Part shown: in pieces, positions 8,551 through 16,611 of the stretch
Numbering within the stretch: position 1 is the first letter of the stretch
How the letters are laid out: every line of letters starts with the position of its first letter
Origin: an uncultured Clostridia bacterium
Lineage (GTDB): Bacteria; Bacillota; Clostridia; Oscillospirales; Ruminococcaceae
Assembly (NCBI GenBank): GCA_947307175.1
Contig: CAMZIK010000009.1
Span: forward strand, 1-44,624
DNA: 44,624 bases
Reading direction: 5' to 3'
Translations under genes and position numbers: made by a program
The notes under the pieces: generated by a model
The model's input: only the letters and a program-made list of their open reading frames with translations
What the model was told of the DNA's origin: nothing
Database searches by the model: none

Positions 8551-8653
8551 AGTCTAACAAATGTCGCTTCTGGAGCGACCATTTCTTCCTGAAGTCATGC
8601 TATTATATAGCTGTAAACAAAACACAACACCGAAACTTCAAGGAGGAATCACT

Positions 8654-9313
8654 ATGAAAAAAACTAACAACGAAAGCACAGCAAGAAACAATGTTACTGA
8701 ACTGGTATTCATTCTCGACCGCAGCGGTTCTATGGCTCCGCTGAGAGACGACACTATCGGCGGTTTCAACACGATGATCGAACAGCAGAAGGAAACTGAG
8801 GGAAAGGTACTCGTTTCTACGGTGATGTTTTCTGAGACATCAAGCGTTGTTCACGACAGGGTCAACATCGCTGACATCAAGCCTCTGACGAGAAGCGACT
8901 ACTCCCCTATGGGCTGCACGGCTCTGCTGGACGCTGTGGGCGATGCGGTCAAGCACATCGGGAACATTCACAAGTACGCCCGCAAGGAAGACATTCCGCA
9001 GAAGACGCTGTTTGTTATCACTACGGACGGAATGGAAAACGCAAGCCACAAGTTCTCGCAGAAAGAGGTCAAGAGGCTGATCGAAAAGCAGAAAGAGGCT
9101 CACGGCTGGGAGTTCCTGTTCATAGGTGCGAACATCGACTCGGTGGAGACTGCGGAGACTATGGGCATCGACGCACGCAGGGCTGTGAACTACACGGCAA
9201 GCGCTGAGGGCACAAGGAAGCTTTTCAGGGGCGTTGGCAAGGCAGTTGCATGCGCTCGCATGTGTCAGGTGGACGAGGAGATAAGCGACGAGTGGAAAGA
9301 CGAGATCGAATAA
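8654..9313 (+). CDS. VWA-domain protein
   Basis: A 219-residue cytoplasmic protein that is almost entirely one von Willebrand factor A domain. The MIDAS metal site is complete: DRSGSM near residue 25, the Thr in SPMGCTALLDAVGD, and the Asp in FVITTDGMEN. There is no signal peptide or membrane segment. Free-standing VWA proteins act as metal-dependent protein-binding modules, often in chaperone, tellurite-resistance or phage-like contexts; none of those partners is adjacent. AAGGAGGA lies 6 bp before ATG 8654, which I prefer over longer readings that enter the repeat element. A bidirectional terminator follows. Confidence 0.88.
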   Translation: MKKTNNESTARNNVTELVFILDRSGSMAPLRDDTIGGFNTMIEQQKETEGKVLVSTVMFSETSSVVHDRVNIADIKPLTRSDYSPMGCTALLDAVGDAVKHIGNIHKYARKEDIPQKTLFVITTDGMENASHKFSQKEVKRLIEKQKEAHGWEFLFIGANIDSVETAETMGIDARRAVNYTASAEGTRKLFRGVGKAVACARMCQVDEEISDEWKDEIE

Positions 9314-9324
9314 AGACAGAAAAA

Positions 9325-9358
9325 CAGAGTCCGTAACTTTACGGGCTCTGCTTCGTTT
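9325..9358. terminator. Bidirectional terminator
   Basis: CAGAGTCCGT (9325-9334) pairs over 10 bp with ACGGGCTCTG (9341-9350). It separates the VWA gene from the convergent histidine kinase gene; an A tract on the left serves the minus strand. Confidence 0.8.
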
Positions 9359-9384
9359 TATCAGGTATATGATAGGGGTAAATA

Positions 9385-10692
9385 TCAAAGAGGTATTATT
9401 GCCTGGGCTACAAACACGGGCTGTCCTTCACGCTCTTCACTTGTAAGCTGAAGCTCACCGCCGTATTTTACGATGCAGCGCTCGACATTCTCCAGACCAA
9501 ATCCGTGATTGGCTTTATCTGATTTGGTTGAAAGAGGTTTTCCGCCCGAAAGCTCAACAACTCTGACTGTGGAATTCTCACAGGTCATGAACAGATAATG
9601 CTCGCTCCTTCGGAAGCCGAGGGAGATAAATCGCTTTGCGACATCGACTTTACTGCACGCTTCTATGGCATTATCCAGCAGATTTGAGACGAGCGTACAG
9701 CTGTCAACGGCTGAGATCTCAAGACCGCTGATAGTTCCTTCCCACTCGAAACGGATACCTGCTTTTTTTGCGGCGGCGGCTTTTTCATTCACGATTGCAT
9801 CGACGATGCCACTGCCTGTATGTATCAGTCTGTCGGCGTCCTTTACAGCTTCTGATATTTCGTTTATATAGCTTTCAAGCTCATCGTACTTCTGCTCGGA
9901 GGCAAGTTCTCGGATACAGATAAGGTGATTTTTCATATCGTGCCTGATACGCTTTATCTCTGTATCGGAGGTCTGTTTTATTTCGTAATAGTCCTTCTGC
10001 GCATTGAGGTAGCTTTCGTTGATACTGTTGAGGGTGCTGTAATAGCGGCTTTCGGTCAGCTTGATCGTCATGACTATGGCAACAGACAAAAACGCAAGCA
10101 CCAGAAGCATCACCATTACGGTCTTTATTGAACTGCCGCTGTCTGTTTCTCCGACGAATGCGCCCATTGTATAGCTCATCATCACATAGGAAAGAAGTGC
10201 GATAAAGATTATGTTCCAGATGCTCATTGGTTCGGTGATCCTGCTCCTGCTTATCCGCCCGATAAATACGACGAAAACCACAGCTGCAATGCTGCCGGAC
10301 AACAGGGATAAGTAGATGAGCAGAGACGAGCTTGTATTTTTTGCGATCAGTTCTGTGAGCATATTTATCGGCTGGAGCATCACTGCGCCTGTACTGAGCG
10401 TGAACACATAGCCCGAAAGGCTGACCACGAGGCTTTTGAAAGAACGGTCTGTAAGCACGAGCCATATAAGCGGAACATAGATCGCAGCTATGATATACTC
10501 ATTGATCGAAACGCTGCCAGCGCCGAAAAGATACGGCAGGAGGCGGTAAAGGAAGGTCACGGTGCCGCAGGCGGCACTGAACAGAAAGAACTTTCTTATC
10601 TTCCAGCGGAAGACATACTTTATCATATAGCACGAGCCGAACACATCAGCAAAACCGATGAGATAAAAAAGCAATAAAAGAAGTATTTTCAT
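9385..10692 (-). CDS. GHKL-domain sensor histidine kinase (AgrC-like)
   Basis: A 435-residue membrane sensor kinase. The first 215 residues hold about six membrane helices, as in AgrC-type (HPK10) receptors of peptide signals. The dimerisation segment carries the phospho-acceptor His in RIRHDMKNHLICIRELA. The GHKL ATPase domain shows the N box NLLDNAIEACSKV and the G box HGFGLENVERCIVKYGGEL. It is the last gene of an operon with a LytTR regulator (12 bp upstream) and an ABC exporter, so it probably senses a peptide or a membrane-active compound that the exporter handles. The ligand is unknown and no AgrD-like precursor was recognised beside it. Confidence 0.9.
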   Translation of the reverse strand: MKILLLLLFYLIGFADVFGSCYMIKYVFRWKIRKFFLFSAACGTVTFLYRLLPYLFGAGSVSINEYIIAAIYVPLIWLVLTDRSFKSLVVSLSGYVFTLSTGAVMLQPINMLTELIAKNTSSSLLIYLSLLSGSIAAVVFVVFIGRISRSRITEPMSIWNIIFIALLSYVMMSYTMGAFVGETDSGSSIKTVMVMLLVLAFLSVAIVMTIKLTESRYYSTLNSINESYLNAQKDYYEIKQTSDTEIKRIRHDMKNHLICIRELASEQKYDELESYINEISEAVKDADRLIHTGSGIVDAIVNEKAAAAKKAGIRFEWEGTISGLEISAVDSCTLVSNLLDNAIEACSKVDVAKRFISLGFRRSEHYLFMTCENSTVRVVELSGGKPLSTKSDKANHGFGLENVERCIVKYGGELQLTSEEREGQPVFVAQAIIPL

Positions 10693-10704
10693 TTTTTCGC
10701 TCCC

Positions 10705-11412
10705 TTATCTTGCGCTCAGGCGGACAAAGTCGAACATCTTTGTCTTGAACTCGGCGGCGCAGCTTTTGCTCATGGGAACTGTTTCACCGTTATCAAGGAT
10801 TATCTCCTTTGCGGTATATTTTACTACATGGCGCAGGTTGACTATGGTACAGCGGTGGACTTTTACAAAATCCTGAGAGGTTTTCCCCAGCATATCAAGC
10901 GCTTCGGTCAGCTTCATCCTTGCGCTGATGCTGTCATCTTCAAGGCGGAAGATCACGGTATTGTTATCAGCCTCGGCAAGTATTATCTTATCGGGAGACA
11001 CCACGAACTCCTCGCCTTTTTGTTTTATGACCACATTCGGTTTGGCGCCAAGCTCTCTTTCTATCGCTTCGATAGCCTGTATCAGCTTGCTGTCGGAACA
11101 GTCCTTAGGCAGAAAGCGCAGGGCGTTGACCTCATAGCCTTCCATTGCAAGTTCGGTATGGCTGGTAAGGAAAATGATCGAAAGTTCTCCGCCAAGCTCC
11201 CGTAGCTTTCTGGCGGCATCAAGACCGTTAAGACCCGGCATCTCGATGTCGAGAAAGACCGCATCTATTTTTCTGCCCGATGTTATCTCACGGACAAGAT
11301 CGGTGCCGTTTGAGAATGTATTTATCAGCAGGTCGCCCTTGCCGAGTGAAGTAAGCCTTCGGGTAAGATGCTGGGCAAAGACAAGGTCATCATCACATAC
11401 TGCGATCCTCAT
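10705..11412 (-). CDS. LytTR-family response regulator (AgrA-like)
   Basis: A 235-residue two-component regulator. The receiver domain (about 1-118) has the acidic pair in VCDDD, the phospho-acceptor in DAVFLDIEMPGLNGLD, and the conserved Thr and Lys (FLTSH, FLPKD). Residues about 135-235 are a LytTR DNA-binding domain (FVKVHRCTIVNLRHV is its hallmark). GGAGG lies 8 bp before ATG 11412 (MRIAVCDDD); the ATG at 11418 and GTG at 11421 are too close to it. It sits between the ABC ATPase gene (32 bp) and the kinase gene (12 bp). LytTR proteins bind two 9-bp direct repeats about 21 bp apart, and such repeats occur at both promoters in 14658-14734. Confidence 0.93.
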   Translation of the reverse strand: MRIAVCDDDLVFAQHLTRRLTSLGKGDLLINTFSNGTDLVREITSGRKIDAVFLDIEMPGLNGLDAARKLRELGGELSIIFLTSHTELAMEGYEVNALRFLPKDCSDSKLIQAIEAIERELGAKPNVVIKQKGEEFVVSPDKIILAEADNNTVIFRLEDDSISARMKLTEALDMLGKTSQDFVKVHRCTIVNLRHVVKYTAKEIILDNGETVPMSKSCAAEFKTKMFDFVRLSAR

Positions 11413-11443
11413 TCTCATCACCTCCGATCTTATTATAACACAT

Positions 11444-12124
11444 TCATGTCACATCTTCAAGTAGATGATCGTTGAGTTTTACTATCCTGTTTCCGTAGGC
11501 GGCACACTCGTCGGAGTGGGTGACCTGGAGAATGGTTATGCCTTTTTCTTCGTTAAGGCGTTTGAACAGGTTCATTATCTCCTCGCCCGATCTTCTGTCA
11601 AGGTTTCCTGTTGCCTCATCGGCAAGAAGTATCTCAGGCTCGGTGAGGACTGCTCTTGCTATGGAGCATCTCTGCTGCTGTCCGCCTGAAAGCTGGGAAG
11701 GATAGTTGTTCCTTTTGGGTGTGAGTCCTGTCAGCTCAAGAAGCTCCTCAAGCTGTTTTTTATAGTCCTTTGTTTTTCTGCCGGAAAGCTCGATAGGCAG
11801 AAGGATATTTTCCTCAACGGTGAGATTGGCAACGAGATTGTAGAACTGGAAAACGTAGCTCATGGTATATGAACGCAGGTTTGAGAGCTGCTTATCGTCC
11901 ATGCCGTTTATGCTTCTGCCTGTGACTCTGATGTCTCCTGTGAAGTCACGGTCAAGTCCGCCGATGAGGTACAAAAGTGTGGATTTACCGCTTCCGGAAG
12001 CTCCTGTAAGGGAAACAAAGCTGCCTTTTTCTATATCAAGGTCAGCGCCGTCAAAGATCAATGCTTCATTTTCTCCATTGCCAAAATGCTTCTTCAGATT
12101 CTTTATCTCTATAACGTTATTCAT
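11444..12124 (-). CDS. ABC transporter ATP-binding protein (MacB/LolD-type)
   Basis: A 226-residue ATPase that drives FtsX-type transporters. Walker A GASGSGKSTLLYLIGGLD, signature LSGGQQQRCSIARAVL and Walker B ILLADEATGNLDRRSGEE are all intact; EATGNLD is typical of the MacB/LolD/BceA group. I start at ATG 12124 because GGAGG is 7-8 bp upstream; the upstream ATG 12145 would overlap the end of the permease gene. Second gene of the operon, 13 bp after the permease gene. Works with the permease in antibiotic-peptide resistance, lipoprotein release or peptide export; the target is not known. Confidence 0.93.
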   Translation of the reverse strand: MNNVIEIKNLKKHFGNGENEALIFDGADLDIEKGSFVSLTGASGSGKSTLLYLIGGLDRDFTGDIRVTGRSINGMDDKQLSNLRSYTMSYVFQFYNLVANLTVEENILLPIELSGRKTKDYKKQLEELLELTGLTPKRNNYPSQLSGGQQQRCSIARAVLTEPEILLADEATGNLDRRSGEEIMNLFKRLNEEKGITILQVTHSDECAAYGNRIVKLNDHLLEDVT

Positions 12125-12137
12125 GTGATTACCTCCG

Positions 12138-14591
12138 TTATTCATATTTCAGCTCTGCGGCTGTATTCATTTTCTTCAGTGAGCGTATCGGCTTGATCGA
12201 TGCAAGCAGCAGCGCTGCAACAAGGACCAGTATGAATCCTGCTATGGCTAGGAAATTGTACTGTACAACTATGGTCATTCCTGAATTATCGAGCGTTGAA
12301 TTTATCATTCCCGAAAGCAGGATACCAAGGAGCGATGCAAGCACGCCTGCGGTGAGTGATGAGAACAGGGTCTCGATCAGTATGAGCTTTGAGAGCTTTT
12401 TCTTGCTTGCGGCTACGGAATGGAGAACTGCATACTTGCGCTTTGACTGCTCAAAGCCGATGACTGCATTGCTGACTGCTCCGAGAAGTGCAAGCGCACA
12501 GCCGACTCCGAGGATAGAATAGATAACGGTCATGATGCTGCTGCAATCCTCTTCGCTTTGCTGGATCTTTTCAGCTACGGTACTAACATCGGCACTTGGG
12601 ATCTTTTCTTCAACAGATGTCCTGAGACTTTCAAGATTTCCTGTCTTTGAGAGCTTAACATAGATGCTGTCGACATAATCGCCCATTTCTTTTGCATACC
12701 ACTGCTTGTTTACCACAAAGCTGTCACGGTGATCGGAGGTGGTATCAACGGTGCCGATTATTTTGAGCTTGACTTTATATGTTTCCTGTCCGCCGTTCTT
12801 ATCGATGATGACAGAATCGGGTTCTTCTATCTCGACGGTGTCTCCTACTTCAAGCTTATACTTTTTAGCGTACTCACTTCCAACATAAGCTTCGCCCGAA
12901 GCAGGCTCTTTCCCGATGCCGCTGATGATAGAATAGAGCTTGAAATCATTGTATTCGATAATGTTGATGTAATGCTTTTTGCTGCCGTTGAGAGTGCCGT
13001 TGAGAACAGTTTGTGAATACATCTGATACTTCTCGACCTCGGGAAGCTTGGTGATGAATTCACACTCTTTCAGGCGCTTGTTTACGTATATCTGCGCATC
13101 GAAGTTATAGTGGTCGGTGCTGTATGTATCGGCTATCGCTGAGCTTATGATGAACACTGCTGTGGTTATCGCAAGAGCGATGAATGTCAGCTGGGTGCTG
13201 GCAACGGCGCTCTTTTTATGCGAGCTTTCGTTGGCTGCAAGCTTTGCGGTCGGCATTCCGAGCGATGCGAAAAGCTTGACGAAAAGCTTGGAAATAAGCT
13301 TTATCACGATAGGGAGTATCATTACAGAACCTACACAGATGAGCGATACTGATGTGATACTGAACACGGTATCTGAGGAGATCAGACCGATGACTATGCC
13401 TGCTGCAACAAGCACTGCGCCGATGATGACCTTTTTAATGCTGAGTTTATAGGCTGTATCACGGGTGGAGAAGATGATGTCACGCACGGGAGTTCTTACA
13501 GCTTTTATAAGTGCGCCCGACTGGCAGATTATCTGTATCACTATGGCAAGCACTACGGCAAGAGGATAACACCATATCGGCATACTGTAATCGCCTGTTG
13601 AACCGAACAGCGCACGCACTGCAAAGTCGCCTGCGAACACAAATCCGACTGCTCCTATGATACCGCCGACAAGACCGTAGACAGCACTTTCGATTATCAG
13701 AAGTGTTGACGTCTTGGGGATACTTCCGCCGATGCTTCGCAGAGTTCCGATGGTGGAAAGTCTTTCATTGGCGATATGTCTTGACATGGAGAATGTCAGG
13801 AACAGGGTCATGAGAAGTACGACTGCGAAGATGAGGTAGAACACCATTGTCTGCTTGCTTATATCATCAAGAACACTGTCGGTGAGGACAGGGTTGAACA
13901 CATACTCTTTTGCCTGATATTTCTTGGTAAGGTCGGCTGCGAGAGACTTGACATCGACATCATCGGGCAGATCCACGAATGCGGTCTTATAGCCCGATTT
14001 GCCTGTGAGAGCTTTGAAGCTGTCCATGCCTATGATAATGGTGCTTGTTTTTCTGCGCAGATATTTATCATTGCTTATCTGCTTTACTTTTACAGAAACG
14101 GTCTTGGGGCTGCTCTTTGCGTTTGCATCGGCTTTTGGGGTATAGGTGATGCTTACGCTGTCGCCCTCTTTAAGACCTGCTTTTTTTGAGAAGGATTCGG
14201 AGATTATCGCTCCGCTGCCTGCATCAAGCTCTGAATCAAAAAGCCCTATCTGCTTGCCTGCCTTTGAATCGACGATAGAGGCAGCCGCAGGATATTCACC
14301 CTTTGCGGACTTGGCTTTGACCTCGGCTGCGGACTGCATGAACATTTTTGTTCCTTCGGGAAAATCGGCTTTGTTGAGCTGAAGCTCGGCGGTCTTTGCA
14401 TCAAACACAAGCATTTCCGAACCGCCGTATACGCTCAGCAGCTGCTGTCTCATAGCGTGCTCGGGCGCTTCCCTTCCTGCGATACAGAAAAGCATCGCAA
14501 ATGCTGATGCGGCAAGCGCTATGATTATTGCGAACGACCGCAGAGGCTTGCCTAAGATGTTTCTTTTGATCAGTCTGCTAAGGATAGACAT
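12138..14591 (-). CDS. FtsX-type ABC transporter permease with two extracellular domains
   Basis: An 817-residue membrane protein with two FtsX halves. A helix near residues 17-37 is followed by a large extracytoplasmic domain (about 40-240), membrane helices (about 245-375 and 390-450), a second helix and outside domain (about 475-685) and three final helices (about 690-810). This is the layout of large permeases paired with MacB/LolD-type ATPases. No peptidase or signal domain is seen. First gene of a four-gene minus-strand operon (permease, ATPase, LytTR regulator, GHKL kinase). Its promoter carries two direct repeats likely bound by that regulator, so the exporter and its own sensor are probably autoregulated. 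Confidence 0.9.
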   Translation of the reverse strand: MSILSRLIKRNILGKPLRSFAIIIALAASAFAMLFCIAGREAPEHAMRQQLLSVYGGSEMLVFDAKTAELQLNKADFPEGTKMFMQSAAEVKAKSAKGEYPAAASIVDSKAGKQIGLFDSELDAGSGAIISESFSKKAGLKEGDSVSITYTPKADANAKSSPKTVSVKVKQISNDKYLRRKTSTIIIGMDSFKALTGKSGYKTAFVDLPDDVDVKSLAADLTKKYQAKEYVFNPVLTDSVLDDISKQTMVFYLIFAVVLLMTLFLTFSMSRHIANERLSTIGTLRSIGGSIPKTSTLLIIESAVYGLVGGIIGAVGFVFAGDFAVRALFGSTGDYSMPIWCYPLAVVLAIVIQIICQSGALIKAVRTPVRDIIFSTRDTAYKLSIKKVIIGAVLVAAGIVIGLISSDTVFSITSVSLICVGSVMILPIVIKLISKLFVKLFASLGMPTAKLAANESSHKKSAVASTQLTFIALAITTAVFIISSAIADTYSTDHYNFDAQIYVNKRLKECEFITKLPEVEKYQMYSQTVLNGTLNGSKKHYINIIEYNDFKLYSIISGIGKEPASGEAYVGSEYAKKYKLEVGDTVEIEEPDSVIIDKNGGQETYKVKLKIIGTVDTTSDHRDSFVVNKQWYAKEMGDYVDSIYVKLSKTGNLESLRTSVEEKIPSADVSTVAEKIQQSEEDCSSIMTVIYSILGVGCALALLGAVSNAVIGFEQSKRKYAVLHSVAASKKKLSKLILIETLFSSLTAGVLASLLGILLSGMINSTLDNSGMTIVVQYNFLAIAGFILVLVAALLLASIKPIRSLKKMNTAAELKYE

Positions 14592-14623
14592 AAGATCAGT
14601 CCTTTCGTTTTTATCCTGACTAT

Positions 14624-14687
14624 ATCATAACACTATTATAATTTGTTAAATGTTTTTTGTGGTGAATTACACTTTTTCTGTGGTGAA
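14624..14687 (-). promoter_or_regulatory. Predicted LytTR operator pair and promoter of the ABC-TCS operon
   Basis: On the minus strand the 9-mer TTCACCACA occurs twice, at 14687-14679 and 14666-14658, exactly 21 bp apart. The -10 TATGAT (14629-14624) follows the second copy after 28 bp. There is no good -35, as expected of an activator-dependent promoter. Confidence 0.7.
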
Positions 14688-14704
14688 TTGAACAGTGCCT
14701 TTTT

Positions 14705-14769
14705 TTCGCCACTTTTACGGATATGTTCACCACAAAGCGCTGCAATTCCTGACTTTTCTGAGCTATACT
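14705..14769 (+). promoter_or_regulatory. Predicted LytTR operator pair and promoter of the divergent small-protein gene
   Basis: On the plus strand TTCGCCACT (14705-14713) and TTCACCACA (14726-14734) are again 21 bp apart, and TATACT (14764-14769) follows after 29 bp. It mirrors the arrangement of the minus-strand operator and again lacks a good -35. Confidence 0.65.
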
Positions 14770-14798
14770 TCAGGCAGATCAAAAAGGAGGTATCAGCT

Positions 14799-15212
14799 AT
14801 GAAAAAAATCATTTTTGCAGCAGTATTCATCGCAGCTTTAGTAGGAGCATATTTCCTGCTGTTTATCCCGCACGAGATCAAAAAGGAAGACATTCTTGAT
14901 GATCTGAACAAGAACCAAAGCGCTTTTGAAAAGGTGGGAGAGTATTTTATCAAGCACGATGAGCTTAATCCGAAATTCGTTTACGAACAGGACGCTGTCA
15001 GCTATGGTGAGATCAAGGACGACATCAAAACGGTGCTTGGCGAGGATTTTCTTTACATCGGCGTTGACGATGAGCACAAGGAGATAGTGTTCGGAACGGC
15101 TTCTCAGGAGCAGGCGGAAAACCACAAGCTTATCTATTCGCCTTACGACAAGCCCAAAAGCGAGCCGACGGCGGAGATGACGAAAAAGGGCGGCTGGTAT
15201 ATTAAAATGTAG
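14799..15212 (+). CDS. Small membrane-anchored or secreted protein of unknown function
   Basis: A 137-residue protein I do not recognise. The N-terminus MKKIIFAAVFIAALVGAYFLL is one hydrophobic segment, either a signal peptide without an obvious cleavage site or an anchor; the remainder is acidic and soluble, with alternating charged strands and helices. AAAAAGGAGG lies 8 bp before ATG 14799, which I prefer over the longer reading from 14643 that would cross the operator region. Its promoter carries the same predicted LytTR repeats as the divergent ABC exporter operon, so it is probably a co-regulated accessory, perhaps an immunity or sensing protein. This is inference from position only. Confidence 0.8.
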   Translation: MKKIIFAAVFIAALVGAYFLLFIPHEIKKEDILDDLNKNQSAFEKVGEYFIKHDELNPKFVYEQDAVSYGEIKDDIKTVLGEDFLYIGVDDEHKEIVFGTASQEQAENHKLIYSPYDKPKSEPTAEMTKKGGWYIKM

Positions 15213-15224
15213 GCAGAAAGGCTC

Positions 15225-15253
15225 TTGACACGGGTGCATATGTAATATATAAT
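15225..15253 (+). promoter_or_regulatory. Promoter of the MEMO/AMMECR1 operon
   Basis: TTGACA (15225-15230), 17-bp spacer, TATAAT (15248-15253): a full consensus promoter 34 bp before the start codon. Confidence 0.9.
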
Positions 15254-15286
15254 TGAAGCAGAGAATTGCCGAAAGGAGTTTTGCAT

Positions 15287-16597
15287 ATGCCGATTCTTGC
15301 AGCATTTATCGTTCCTCACCCTCCGCTTATCGTTTCGGAGGTCGGACGGGGAAGCGAAAAAGAGGTGCAGAAAACTATCGACTCTTACCGTGAGGTCGCA
15401 AGGCAGATCGCTGATCTGCATCCTCACACGATAATTATTTCAAGCCCGCACGCTCCGATGTACAGGGACTGCTTCCATGTCTCGCAGGGAGACGGTGCAA
15501 AGGGGTCTTTTGCGGATTTCCGTGCGCCTCAGGTAACGTTTGATGAGCGTTATGACAGCGAGCTTGCAAAGCTTATCACAAATCTTGCAGGCAACAAGGG
15601 TATCTCGACTATCTCAGGTGACGGCCGTGACGGACAGCTCGACCACGGAACGATGGTTCCTTTATACTTTTTTGAAAAGGAATACAAGGACTTTGATATT
15701 GTGAGGATAGGATTGTCAGGGCTGCCGCTGGATACGCATTTCAAATTCGGCAAGGTCATAAAAAAGGCGGTCGAATACACGGGGCGGCGTGTTGTCTATG
15801 TTGCAAGCGGCGATCTTTCACACAAGCTGCAGGCTTACGGTCCTTACGGATATTCTGAGCAGGGACCTGTTTACGACGAAAAGCTCATGGAGGTGTGCAG
15901 CAGAGGCGCATTGGGCGAGCTTAAAGAGTTTGACGAGGAGCTTTGCGAAAAGGCGGCAGAGTGCGGACACAGATCGTTTGTGATAATGTCGGGAGCGCTG
16001 AGCGGAACAAAAGTCAGGGCTGAGGCGCTGTCGCACGAGGACGTTACGGGCGTTGGATACGGTGTTTGCACGTTCTATCCGCAGGCTGAGGATCCGTATG
16101 TGAAGCTTGCGAGAATGACTGTTGAGCAATACGCTAAAACGGGAAAAGTTCCTGATGTTCCCAAAGGGCTTCCAGATGAGATGATAAACACGGCGGCAGG
16201 CGCATTTGTGAGCATACACAAGGGCGGCGAGCTGAGAGGCTGCATCGGTACGATAGGACCGACTGAACCGAATCTTGCACAGGAGATCATCAACAATGCG
16301 GTCAGCGCTTCAAGCCGTGACCCGAGATTTGACCCTATCACAGAGGACGAGCTTTCACAGCTGGAGATAAACGTTGATGTGCTGGGTGAGCCTGAACTGA
16401 TACACTCGATGGACGAGCTTGATGTCAAGCGATACGGTGTCATTGTTTCGTGCGGATTCAAAAGAGGGCTGCTGCTGCCTGACCTTGAAGGTGTGGACTC
16501 GGTCGGACAGCAGGTGGATATTGCTCGGAGAAAGGGCGGTATCAGGCAGGACGAGCCTTTAACTCTGCACAGGTTCGAGGTAATCAGGCACAAATAA
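15287..16597 (+). CDS. AmmeMemoRadiSam system protein B/A fusion (MEMO-AMMECR1)
   Basis: A 436-residue two-domain protein. Residues 1-265 are a MEMO / class III extradiol dioxygenase-like domain (VPHPPLIV, SSPHAPMYRD, DHGTMVPLYFF, SGDLSHKLQ keep the metal-site histidines). Residues 270-436 are an AMMECR1 domain (GGELRGCIGTIGPTEPNLAQEI is its signature). The radical SAM partner follows 14 bp downstream, completing the conserved AmmeMemoRadiSam trio in two genes. The system is widespread in bacteria and archaea and its reaction is not settled. I chose ATG 15287 because AAAGGAG lies 8 bp upstream; the TTG at 15266 is not preceded by a ribosome site. Confidence 0.93.
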   Translation: MPILAAFIVPHPPLIVSEVGRGSEKEVQKTIDSYREVARQIADLHPHTIIISSPHAPMYRDCFHVSQGDGAKGSFADFRAPQVTFDERYDSELAKLITNLAGNKGISTISGDGRDGQLDHGTMVPLYFFEKEYKDFDIVRIGLSGLPLDTHFKFGKVIKKAVEYTGRRVVYVASGDLSHKLQAYGPYGYSEQGPVYDEKLMEVCSRGALGELKEFDEELCEKAAECGHRSFVIMSGALSGTKVRAEALSHEDVTGVGYGVCTFYPQAEDPYVKLARMTVEQYAKTGKVPDVPKGLPDEMINTAAGAFVSIHKGGELRGCIGTIGPTEPNLAQEIINNAVSASSRDPRFDPITEDELSQLEINVDVLGEPELIHSMDELDVKRYGVIVSCGFKRGLLLPDLEGVDSVGQQVDIARRKGGIRQDEPLTLHRFEVIRHK

Positions 16598-16611
16598 GAG
16601 GGCGTGATCGT

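Noticed and set aside
8326..8653. Hidden coding sequence in the hairpin-rich region
   Set aside because: The readings here are short and explained by inverted repeats; no ribosome site or conserved motif was found.
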